Assembly (NCBI GenBank): GCA_036272735.1
Contig: DATAYF010000223.1
Location: 1 to 6,720 of the forward strand
From: DATAYF01 sp036272735
Lineage (GTDB): Bacteria; Chloroflexota; Ktedonobacteria; Ktedonobacterales; Ktedonobacteraceae
DNA: 6,720 bases
Direction: 5' to 3'
Made by a program: the position numbers and the translations under genes. Shown here one piece after another: positions 1 to 6,176 of this stretch. How positions within the stretch are numbered: position 1 is the stretch's first letter; each line of letters starts with the position of its first letter. The notes beneath the pieces were generated by a model, which worked only from the letters and a program-made list of their open reading frames with translations, was not told the origin of the DNA and did no database searches.

Positions 1-2
1 GC

Positions 3-293
3 AAACAACGGGACGGTCCCATGCACGGCTTTGGACCGTTCGAAGCAGCAGCACGCTTCTGGCGCGCCTTTGACGAATGACGGAACTATTTCCGTTCGCG
101 CTGCACAATGGGTGAAATGGCCTCTCTCCTGGAACAACGGCATGCTTTTCTGCAGCGACTGACAGATCTCCAGACAGTGATACGAGCGGCCTCATCGTTC
201 AACAAGCGAGAGGGAAGCATTCCATGCGCCCTGGACTCTGTTCTCTGTTCTCTGTTCTCTGTTCTGACAGAGCCTCACGCTCTGCCTCGCTAG
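3..293 (+). pseudogene. Degraded 3' end of a transposase-like gene
   Basis: Frame 3 is open from the left edge, reads DGPMHGFGPFEAAARF and then meets a TGA at 78-80. The same frame stays open and protein-like past the stop (RNYFRSR, then SLLEQRHAFLQRLTDLQ) to a TAG at 291-293. The text resembles the C-terminal tail of DDE-type transposases or integrases common in Ktedonobacteria, but I recognise it only by its general look and cannot name the IS family. The TGA could come from a single CGA or TGG mutation, which would make this a decayed remnant. The last part of the frame runs through a 7-mer tandem repeat, so the original gene may have ended earlier. A small intact gene starting at ATG 108 (61 codons) is the alternative and seems less likely. 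The 5' part lies outside the window. Confidence 0.4.
236..265. repeat. TTCTCTG 7-bp tandem repeat
   Basis: Three perfect copies of TTCTCTG occupy 241-261. They are preceded by a partial copy ending CTCTG at 240 and followed by TTCTG at 262-266. The tract lies at the end of the degraded transposase frame and looks like simple slippage-prone sequence. Confidence 0.75.
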
Positions 294-331
294 CATCTTT
301 TTGTGTGCCGCAGCAGTATTCGATCTCTGCG

Positions 332-410
332 CTGGCTATTTAGGACGTCCGTTCCTGCTTTTCGTGGCACGCGTCTCTGATTCTTCTGAACAGATATCCC
401 AAGTAGCCAG
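332..410. repeat. Imperfect 13-bp inverted repeat downstream of the operon
   Basis: CTGGCTATTTAGG at 332-344 pairs with CCCAAGTAGCCAG at 398-410 in 11 of 13 positions, with 53 bp between the arms. It lies 3' of the HNH gene in the non-coding stretch 294-428. No U-tract follows on the minus strand, so an intrinsic terminator is not supported. It may be a remnant of a mobile-element end or chance. I see nothing else convincing in 294-428. Confidence 0.3.
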
Positions 411-428
411 TACAACTGGGTTCGGCGA

Positions 429-1883
429 TCACGCGTGATCGTGTGCCTCTTTGGCAGGAATGAGGCATGCTCCATGCGAAGACAGGGATGCGTCTACATG
501 AACTGTTGGCGCGTCCCCTTCTGAGGATGAATTGAAGGTGTTCAGCAATTTCTCGACATGTTTGTTCCTCTTCTGGCTCACGGCAAAGCTTTCACCAGAC
601 CAGGAATAAATCTCCTCAACCAGCGCCCGCCAGGTGGGCGTGCCGTCACTACCGCCTGCATCATCAGGAGCCTCTTTGAGCAGGGCAACGAGGATCCAGG
701 TCATCGCGAAGGCAAAGGGGTCGTGGCCCTGGTCTTCGGCGTCCAGGCTGTAGAGGAGGTGCTTGAGATCATGATAAATTTCCCGTCCTCTATCCGCACC
801 ATACGCCGCGCGTCTGCCATCCGCTAAAAAATGGCGTATAGAGCGAAAAAGTGTATCGTTGATCCTGGTGGCCTGGTCGGCGTATCCCCAGCGGGCGGGA
901 AATTGATATATCTCCCGTAATAAATCAATGGCTTGTTGTAATTCAGGATCAATCTCTGTTGAACCGTTGGGGCGCGGTTGTAGTTCCCCAATAGTGATCA
1001 ATTCGGTTCGTGCACTCGGCACGACTTCCAGGTATACCTGCTGAGAGAGCGCATAGCGATAAGGCAACGCTGATTTTAGCAAGAGTCGAGAGTGGTTCCT
1101 TCCATCCAATAGCGGGTCTTTTTCACCCTTAATTGACGAGTTGCAGGAGTAACACACCGGAATAAGATTGTACGGGTGACAGGAGAAGTGGGGGTATTTC
1201 GCTTTCGGAAAATAATGATCCAGGATACTATGGATCTGCTGCTGCCCATGCGCATAATACCTTGCCTGGTCGCAAATAGCGCATACTTCCAGGCCTTTGT
1301 TCTCTTCTAAGAAAGCTTCCAGCATCCTTTGTCTGCCAAAGGACCGCTTGCTAGATTGTGTGAAAATACAGGCTGGGAATGTTTCTTTAGAGTTTCCTAG
1401 ATAATTCTCGTAAAAGAGCAGAAAAAAATCTCTTGCCGTTTGCTGCCATCCTGGTGCTGTTGACTTGCCTTTTCCTACGTTCTTCCCTTTTTCCTTCACC
1501 GACTCATCAAAAAAGCTCTGTACGCAGAGCGGTTCATTATCAGGCGACAACAGGGCATCAATTTCTTGCCGAATGCGTTTGCGCCACGCCGCTCTTGTCT
1601 CGCTTGTTGTCTCATCATCGTTGTGTGCCTGGTACTCACAGGCAAACGTTGTGAGCAATCTCTGGCGTTTCGTTCCTGGTTTGCACAACCAGCGCGCAAT
1701 ATCGGCACCCGAACCTCGAAAGCGTGACCCTTCCCTATCGAGATGGGCTGCGCAGGTATGCATACCAAACTGTGCTATTGGAGTGGTAGCCGCATAATCA
1801 ACCAGGTCTATTTGCAATTGAACGACATCGGTGAGACATTCCCTGGTAATATCCGGTAACGTTAAACCGTGCAGGATACTCAC
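429..1883 (-). CDS. HNH endonuclease, likely effector nuclease of the operon
   Basis: A 484-residue protein with a central zinc-bound HNH (beta-beta-alpha metal) nuclease core. The visible landmarks are C201-x2-C204, then LDHYFPK at 221-227 with the catalytic-type D222-H223, N239 in YNLIPVC, and C244-x2-C247 followed by N248. The two CxxC pairs should hold a structural zinc, and H223 and N239 are the expected catalytic or metal residues. This layout (DH-x-x-P, then NL-x-P-x-C-x-x-CN) matches HNH nucleases paired with SMC-like ATPases, as in PtuB of Septu. About 200 residues precede the core and about 230 follow it, and I recognise no domain in either part, so the protein is long for that group. 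A lysine- and glycine-rich patch lies at 129-140. The start is GTG at 1881-1883, 3 nt after the ATPase stop and preceded by GGGAAGG, so translational coupling is likely. The nuclease call is firm; the defence role is inferred from its neighbours. Confidence 0.85.
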   Translation of the reverse strand: MSILHGLTLPDITRECLTDVVQLQIDLVDYAATTPIAQFGMHTCAAHLDREGSRFRGSGADIARWLCKPGTKRQRLLTTFACEYQAHNDDETTSETRAAWRKRIRQEIDALLSPDNEPLCVQSFFDESVKEKGKNVGKGKSTAPGWQQTARDFFLLFYENYLGNSKETFPACIFTQSSKRSFGRQRMLEAFLEENKGLEVCAICDQARYYAHGQQQIHSILDHYFPKAKYPHFSCHPYNLIPVCYSCNSSIKGEKDPLLDGRNHSRLLLKSALPYRYALSQQVYLEVVPSARTELITIGELQPRPNGSTEIDPELQQAIDLLREIYQFPARWGYADQATRINDTLFRSIRHFLADGRRAAYGADRGREIYHDLKHLLYSLDAEDQGHDPFAFAMTWILVALLKEAPDDAGGSDGTPTWRALVEEIYSWSGESFAVSQKRNKHVEKLLNTFNSSSEGDAPTVHVDASLSSHGACLIPAKEAHDHA

Positions 1884-1886
1884 ATC

Positions 1887-3566
1887 TTACCTTCCCGCAT
1901 TGCTAGTAGGTGTTTCGCTCTGATTGTCTTCCAGTCCATAAAGCTTCCTGCGTATCAGGAAACGCCAGGGGCCGGGTCCAACGTAACCCATGAGTGTGTC
2001 CAACTCCTTGCGTTTTTCGTCGGTATCCTCTAAAGCAAGGATTTCATTCACCCGCCGTTGTAAATAGGCAATGCTTTGCGCCCCCGTGGCACTTTCGGCG
2101 CCAAAAACGTGCACGATGATATCGCTGGGATCGGTGCCCAGCGTGCGCAAATTCGGTGGCGCAACATAATCCGTGAAATCATTGTGGCGTTTCATGACCC
2201 ACACACTGGTGTTGTAAACATCGCTGATGGTAATACTCGAATGCGTGGTCATAAGTACATGACTATACTGCCCACGCAGTGCCTGGTCGAGCTTATGCAC
2301 AAGCTGGCGTTTCCAGTAATCGTTAAAATGGACCTCTGGCTCATCCAGCAGAACCAGCGCTTCGGTCCCTCGTAAGAGCGCGAACAGGCAGAAGCGCCCC
2401 AAAAAGCTGGCCTCGCCATCGCTGAACCACTCAAGCAGGTGCAGCAGTGGCTGTTTTGGCGGAGCCCCATCTTGCACCGTTTCCAGTCCCTCTTGTTCTG
2501 GCGGCGTGTATTCGCGCGTGAAGAACAGATTGACTTCCTGTAAGGTGCGTTGTTGATCCTCTCGTATGCGCGTAAGCTGATCGAGTTGCTTGAAAAGCTC
2601 CAAGCCATTGCCAGCTTCTTGCACGAGCGTGTGTATCTTCTCGCTGATCTGCTCTTGATCGTACACTTGAAAGATAAGCAGTTGGCTATCGCCCTGTTTG
2701 ACGATACGCGTGGCCTGGCCTCGCAATTGTTCGATAATGGACAGATCGTCGGCAGCAATCGCGTTTTCATTGATATGCAGCCGCAGCGAGAAACTGACGA
2801 GCGTCTTGATTTTGACTTCGCGTAAAACCTCTGGAAGGACCTGCTTTTGATTCTCCGACTGCATATCCACAAGCAGGCCACAGAGAATAATCAGGGGCAT
2901 CTGCTGTTTTTTCATCAGGTAAAACGTGCGTTGCTCCGACATGGCGGTGCGCTGACCGCGAATAGAGGAAGTGACGCTGCTGGGTGGCATAGATTGCTCG
3001 TGGTGATACCAGGACCGCAGCCGCTCTTCTACGTCTGCTTGATCCTTGTGGGGAAACGATGCATTCTGAGCGCTGCTATCGTACACCATGCCAGCTTCCG
3101 CAAGCTCCCAGCCTGCCTCGCTGCCGCTGGTAAGCGCGATCACATAATTCGGAAGGTAGCGTTCATCTATCGCTTCTACAAGCTCTTCCGTGGGTTGCGC
3201 GCTCGCGCGCTCTTCAACTCCTAGATAGAGCCGTTTCTCCTGCGCGACCTCGCGCCCGCCAGCCAGTTGTTTCTGCTTATCTTCATCCAGGTTGCTAATG
3301 GTCACGGTCTGCGGGTCACCAATGCTCTGGTACAGTTGGTAGGTGATGGAGAAGTGAAATGGCGGGAGATGGCGATTGCGTAGATATTGAAACACTTCAG
3401 CGAGCAGCCGCAGGAGCGTTGATTTGCCCGTGCCGTTCACGCCGACGATCAGGTCGAGGGCATAAGTTGCCGGGACGCCAGGCGCGTTCTGCTCTGCCGC
3501 CTCCAGGGGTAATTCGAGATAGCGTAAGACCTGGTACTCTTCGATAAAGAAACGACGTATACGCAT
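1887..3566 (-). CDS. SMC/ABC-like AAA family ATPase, restriction-system-associated type
   Basis: Predicted cytoplasmic ATPase of 559 residues. Walker A is GVNGTGKST at 42-50, the ABC-like signature is FSDGEASFLGRF at 381-392, Walker B is ALVLLDEPEVHF at 403-414, and an H-loop-like MTTHSS lies at 439-444. The long stretch between Walker A and the signature is mostly helical and charged, as in OLD/SMC-like ATPases found with nucleases (PtuA-like) or in the family named restriction system-associated AAA ATPases. I see no TOPRIM nuclease domain after Walker B, so the nuclease is probably supplied by the adjacent HNH protein. The frame is open to an ATG at 3621-3623, inside the methylase gene, but I prefer the ATG at 3564-3566. 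It gives the family-like N-terminus MRIRRFFIEEYQVL, follows an AGGTGA ribosome site, and leaves 13 nt after the methylase stop. The longer form would add 19 residues. ATPase identity is firm; its role in gating the HNH nuclease is inferred. Confidence 0.88.
   Translation of the reverse strand: MRIRRFFIEEYQVLRYLELPLEAAEQNAPGVPATYALDLIVGVNGTGKSTLLRLLAEVFQYLRNRHLPPFHFSITYQLYQSIGDPQTVTISNLDEDKQKQLAGGREVAQEKRLYLGVEERASAQPTEELVEAIDERYLPNYVIALTSGSEAGWELAEAGMVYDSSAQNASFPHKDQADVEERLRSWYHHEQSMPPSSVTSSIRGQRTAMSEQRTFYLMKKQQMPLIILCGLLVDMQSENQKQVLPEVLREVKIKTLVSFSLRLHINENAIAADDLSIIEQLRGQATRIVKQGDSQLLIFQVYDQEQISEKIHTLVQEAGNGLELFKQLDQLTRIREDQQRTLQEVNLFFTREYTPPEQEGLETVQDGAPPKQPLLHLLEWFSDGEASFLGRFCLFALLRGTEALVLLDEPEVHFNDYWKRQLVHKLDQALRGQYSHVLMTTHSSITISDVYNTSVWVMKRHNDFTDYVAPPNLRTLGTDPSDIIVHVFGAESATGAQSIAYLQRRVNEILALEDTDEKRKELDTLMGYVGPGPWRFLIRRKLYGLEDNQSETPTSNAGR
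1890..1896 (-). promoter_or_regulatory. Ribosome binding site of the HNH gene
   Basis: GGGAAGG on the minus strand lies within the last codons of the ATPase gene, 6 nt before the GTG start. The site decides for this GTG: the only ATG nearby (1883-1885) is followed directly by TGA and cannot start the gene. Confidence 0.6.
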
Positions 3567-3568
3567 AA

Positions 3569-3574
3569 TCACCT
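3569..3574 (-). promoter_or_regulatory. Ribosome binding site deciding the ATPase start
   Basis: AGGTGA on the minus strand lies 2 nt before the ATG at 3564-3566, in the short gap after the methylase stop codon. The spacing is tight, but the site supports the internal ATG over the upstream one at 3623, which lies within methylase coding sequence. Confidence 0.45.
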
Positions 3575-3579
3575 GAATT

Positions 3580-5466
3580 TCACTGCTTTGATATTTCTTC
3601 GGCCCGCCACTTATGACCAACAAGGTCTTGCGTCGTCACCAGACGATAATAGTCCGTCCGTTGTGCTGCATCATCGGCAGCATGGTATGCATGGATGATG
3701 AGCCCCAGGTGCGTGAGTATATGTAGGGCTGAGAAAACGTCGTCGTGGGAAAAATCCTCTTTCTTGAGCTGCTCGGCCGTGAAGGGTAGCGCGTAGCGCT
3801 GTTCTGTGCTGAAGCGCTCGTTGATCGTGCACCAGATGGCGAACTCCTGGCTTCCCAAAACGGCTGGTAAATCGGATTGGTCTGCGAGCAACGGCAACTC
3901 CATAAGCCGCGCGATAGCCTCTTGTTGTGCGTTTATTGGCTCGTTTTCTTTGCTATTATGCTCAAGTGTCCCTTCCGCTTGCCTGGAACCTGCTACGTGT
4001 CTATCAAGATAGCTGCGGGGTAATAAATCATACCCGTTCCCACTAATCTCCTCCATACGTGCTGTCACGCCAACCACTCTTCCATCAACCGCGATCGCAA
4101 TGAGTTGTCCTGGTTTGCCTCCTCGAAAGATTGTTTTGCGTTCGAAATCTGGCGTGGATGGTCTCTGGGGTAAAGGGATCGACGTTGAAAATTGGTGCTG
4201 CCCGCTCGTTTCAAGCAGTTGCAGGACATACTCTTTGGTGGATGGCTTGTACGTGACCTGTTTGATGTAAATCCCTTCTCGTGGCTTGATAATGGTGCCC
4301 ACAAAGGCATTTTTCAGCGTGCCAACAAAGTAATACGTAATCGTGTTCTTGAAATCATCTTTCCAGCCTTTCGTCTCATCCCCTGTAATGTTGGCAACTT
4401 TCTCGATGAATGGCAGATCATTGTGCGCCGGAGCCGTGCTGGGATCTTCGGTGAGGTCACGCTTGCGTTCCTCAATATAGCCATCCTTTTCCACTTTGAG
4501 CATCCATGAGAGAGACCGCCTCTGTTTGTTGATGATGAGGACGCACGTCTCCTCGCGCGTAAAGGGCAGCAGGGCGCTCTTATTAAGCTGGATAACCGCT
4601 TGCAACTGCTCTCTTTCAGTCAAAAATTCCCTGATGAAGTGCGTATGATACGTCTCTCGCGTACACATCTCCGTTGACACCAGAATGGTTCCTTTGCCGT
4701 CATTCTTGAGCTTTTGTTGCAGAAAAAAGGTGAAAGCAGTATCACTCATCAGCGCCGATGGTAACTCTGGAAAGAGCGTGAGCATCTCCATAAGTTGCGC
4801 CAGTGGTGGCGACATGGCGACCCGGTCGAATTTATCCGGCCATAATGCCCCGTTCGAGCCATAGAAGCGTAGGGTGTCTCCGGTATGTATGTGAATGTTT
4901 CCAACCGTAGATACATTGAGCGGGGTGCCTGGCAGGCTATGGAGAAAGACGTTCGCATGGGCTAACCTCGTCCATTCAGGCGCAATATCCGTACCGATCG
5001 TTAACCCTGGTATTGGTCTTTTCGTATTCTGCTCTACCTGGTAGCGCTCAACGAGAAAGCCCCCGCTGCCACAGGTGAAATCGGCAAAATCGTGCGAGGG
5101 CTTTATTTGCAGGATACGCATCATGAATGAGACGATATGCCTCGGCGTTGGATAACTGCCTGGATTTCTCATTTTGGAGGAGTAGAAGAGGATGCAGTGA
5201 TCAAACAGCCTGGCTATGCCTGCCTGCTCATCCTGCTCATTTATCTGCCGGGCCGCGTTACCCAGCATCCCTTTCACGATCTCGTCATCAGAATTATAGC
5301 GGCTTCTTGGTTTTTGCGGCCGTTGCTTTTCGTCAAAAGGCCACGGCTGATCCTTGAATTCGACGAGCAGCGCCGCCAGATACTCGATGGTGGCGAGATC
5401 ACTGGTGACGCTGGCTTTGCGCAGCAGGCTCCATATTTGACTCAGTTGTTGACGAATGCTTGTCAT
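3580..5466 (-). CDS. HsdM-like N6-adenine DNA methyltransferase-fold protein with altered motif IV
   Basis: A 628-residue protein of the type I HsdM / N-6 DNA methylase class. A helical N-terminal region (about 1-100) precedes GSYPTPRHI at 103-111, a motif X-like lead-in. The SAM-binding motif I is DFTCGSGGFL at 129-138. GTDIAPEW follows at 158-165 with the likely ribose-binding D160, then HTGDTL at 194-199. Motif IV reads SPPL at 219-222, where NPPY/F or SPPY/W is expected. EKDGYIEERKRDL near 326-338 and NDLPFI at 349-354 match the DGY...DLP stretch of HsdM. GYDLLPRSYL (478-487) resembles the end of the HsdM core, and the final 120 residues look like a helical or winged-helix tail. No HsdS or HsdR gene is present. 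The ATG at 5464-5466 follows purine-rich AAGAAG and an upstream in-frame TAG. It is the first gene of the operon. The missing motif IV aromatic makes normal methylation uncertain; sensing or DNA recognition is an alternative. Confidence 0.85.
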   Translation of the reverse strand: MTSIRQQLSQIWSLLRKASVTSDLATIEYLAALLVEFKDQPWPFDEKQRPQKPRSRYNSDDEIVKGMLGNAARQINEQDEQAGIARLFDHCILFYSSKMRNPGSYPTPRHIVSFMMRILQIKPSHDFADFTCGSGGFLVERYQVEQNTKRPIPGLTIGTDIAPEWTRLAHANVFLHSLPGTPLNVSTVGNIHIHTGDTLRFYGSNGALWPDKFDRVAMSPPLAQLMEMLTLFPELPSALMSDTAFTFFLQQKLKNDGKGTILVSTEMCTRETYHTHFIREFLTEREQLQAVIQLNKSALLPFTREETCVLIINKQRRSLSWMLKVEKDGYIEERKRDLTEDPSTAPAHNDLPFIEKVANITGDETKGWKDDFKNTITYYFVGTLKNAFVGTIIKPREGIYIKQVTYKPSTKEYVLQLLETSGQHQFSTSIPLPQRPSTPDFERKTIFRGGKPGQLIAIAVDGRVVGVTARMEEISGNGYDLLPRSYLDRHVAGSRQAEGTLEHNSKENEPINAQQEAIARLMELPLLADQSDLPAVLGSQEFAIWCTINERFSTEQRYALPFTAEQLKKEDFSHDDVFSALHILTHLGLIIHAYHAADDAAQRTDYYRLVTTQDLVGHKWRAEEISKQ

Positions 5467-5508
5467 CGCTTCGGCTTCTTTATCAATGTACTAAATGCGC
5501 GCCTTATC

Positions 5509-5526
5509 ACTTATACAGTAATAAGT
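5509..5526. promoter_or_regulatory. Inverted repeat overlapping the -10 box (possible operator)
   Basis: ACTTAT at 5509-5514 and ATAAGT at 5521-5526 are perfect inverted arms with a 6-bp spacer. The right arm overlaps the predicted -10 box and the rest covers the predicted start of transcription, a typical repressor position. No regulator gene is seen in the window. Confidence 0.3.
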
Positions 5527-5552
5527 ATATCCTATTTATGGCGAATATTCTA
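5524..5552 (-). promoter_or_regulatory. Candidate promoter of the methylase-ATPase-HNH operon
   Basis: On the minus strand a good -10 box, TATACT (5524-5529), lies 17 bp from a weak -35 box, TAGAAT (5547-5552). This predicts transcription starting near 5517 and a leader of about 50 nt before the methylase ATG. The weak -35 falls inside the first copy of the 22-bp tandem repeat, which would fit activator dependence. It is inferred from consensus only. Confidence 0.35.
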
Positions 5553-5578
5553 CCTTTTTATGGCGAATATTCTACCTT
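5535..5578. repeat. 22-bp perfect tandem duplication
   Basis: Two identical 22-bp units lie head to tail at 5535-5556 and 5557-5578. Each begins TTTATGGCG, contains the palindrome GAATATTC and ends CTACCTT. The first unit covers the putative -35 region of the operon. They could be regulator binding sites or internal repeats from the end of a decayed insertion sequence. Confidence 0.9.
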
Positions 5579-5589
5579 TCGGGTGTGCG

Positions 5590-5613
5590 TTCTATTCTAA
5601 TCGTGGAATAGAA
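5590..5613. repeat. 8-bp perfect inverted repeat with 8-nt spacer
   Basis: TTCTATTC (5590-5597) pairs with GAATAGAA (5606-5613). The spacer TAATCGTG and the right arm contain the first of the four GTGGAA boxes, so dyad and box array overlap here. Confidence 0.6.
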
Positions 5614-5712
5614 TAAGCATGAAAGCCCGAAAAGGTCAGTCGTAATCGTGGAATGACTCTCCGGTCATCGTGGAAAAAGTACATGAATCCACGGCGAGCG
5701 TGGAAAAAGTAC
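5600..5712. repeat. Array of four CGTGGAA boxes
   Basis: ATCGTGGAA occurs at 5600-5608, 5645-5653 and 5667-5675. The third copy extends to CGTGGAAAAAGTAC (5669-5682), which repeats exactly at 5699-5712. An inverted TCCACG just before the last box makes a 6-bp stem with a 5-nt loop. All four boxes point the same way at uneven spacing (about 45, 22 and 30 bp). Multiple short repeats of this kind occur inside the ends of IS21-family elements, and a regulator array is the other reading. No transposase is seen nearby. Confidence 0.65.
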
Positions 5713-5897
5713 GTTGTACATCTTCGCGTCTCCTTGTGTGGCTGTTTGCTTAGCATGAATGTTGCCACTCACGTTCTATGAGTGTCTCCCTCGTTCAAGA
5801 GCATGTGATTTTACCGGTTTGTTCGCTGGATCGTTTACAGCAAGAATCATATACTTTTAGCGCTTCTGCAATTCTCTGTTACTTTACGTAAATGATT
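5713..5897. other. Non-coding stretch, no gene seen
   Basis: This AT-leaning stretch has no credible reading frame. The only structure I see is a short hairpin, CACTCA (5766-5771) with TGAGTG (5779-5784) and a 7-nt loop. No tRNA or promoter is convincing. Confidence 0.5.
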
Positions 5898-6029
5898 GAC
5901 TCTGGCACGCTCCTGGTGATTCAGCTCATCAGCAAGCCAATTGAAAGAGAGTCATTGGCTTTAGCTGCGATTTCTTGGGTAGCGTCCTTCACTTATGAAT
6001 ACCCGAATCACCAAGAGTGTGCCAGAGTC
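5898..6029. mobile_element. 132-bp element bounded by 25-bp inverted repeats (MITE-like)
   Basis: The outer arms at 5898-5922 (starting GACTCTGGCAC) and 6005-6029 (ending GTGCCAGAGTC) match in 23 of 25 positions when one is reversed. A second dyad lies inside: AAGCCAAT (5934-5941) with ATTGGCTT (5954-5961), extended by CAGC and GCTG across a 2-nt bulge. No protein fits the interior. The size and long terminal repeats suit a miniature non-autonomous transposon or an internally deleted IS. I see no clear target-site duplication. A structured RNA is the alternative. Confidence 0.5.
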
Positions 6030-6125
6030 GGAAAAGGACTATTCCGATCGCGTCCCGCAGCCTCGGACAATGGATCAGGACAAGATGACGGTCGACTAAA
6101 GTGGAAGATAACAAGTGTTATGCTG

Positions 6126-6134
6126 TGGTATAGT
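6126..6134 (+). promoter_or_regulatory. Candidate extended -10 promoter of the nucleotidyltransferase gene
   Basis: TGGTATAGT matches the extended -10 form TGnTATAAT at all but one position and lies 42 nt before the nucleotidyltransferase ATG. No clear -35 box is seen, which extended -10 promoters can tolerate. Transcription would start near 6141. Confidence 0.35.
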
Positions 6135-6176
6135 AAAACCAACCTTTTTATGGAATAGATAACCGCAGAGACAAAG

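Noticed and set aside
268..301. CAGAGC/GCTCTG stem followed by a T-run on the plus strand, a possible terminator
   Set aside because: The stem is only 6 bp and the T-run starts about 12 nt after it, too far for an intrinsic terminator.
427..440. Perfect 14-bp palindrome GATCACGCGTGATC over the HNH stop codon
   Set aside because: It has no loop, no following U-tract and no sign of repetition nearby. Such a palindrome can arise by chance, so I do not call it a terminator or binding site.
290..475. 61-codon minus-strand reading frame downstream of the HNH gene
   Set aside because: It overlaps the 3' end of the HNH gene in another frame, has no ribosome site and shows no recognisable sequence.
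2249..2881. 210-codon minus-strand reading frame inside the ATPase gene
   Set aside because: It is a frame-shifted shadow of the ATPase, rich in Ser, Arg and Cys, with no motif of its own.
5137..5616. 159-codon plus-strand reading frame across the methylase start and promoter region
   Set aside because: Most of it is antisense to the well-supported methylase N-terminus and the rest crosses the tandem repeats; it shows no family motif.
5535..5712. CRISPR array
   Set aside because: Repeats are too short, unevenly spaced and partly head to tail without spacers, and no cas gene is present.
5892..6158. 88-codon plus-strand reading frame before the nucleotidyltransferase gene
   Set aside because: It runs straight through both arms of the 25-bp inverted repeat, has no ribosome site and no protein-like pattern, so it is not a gene.
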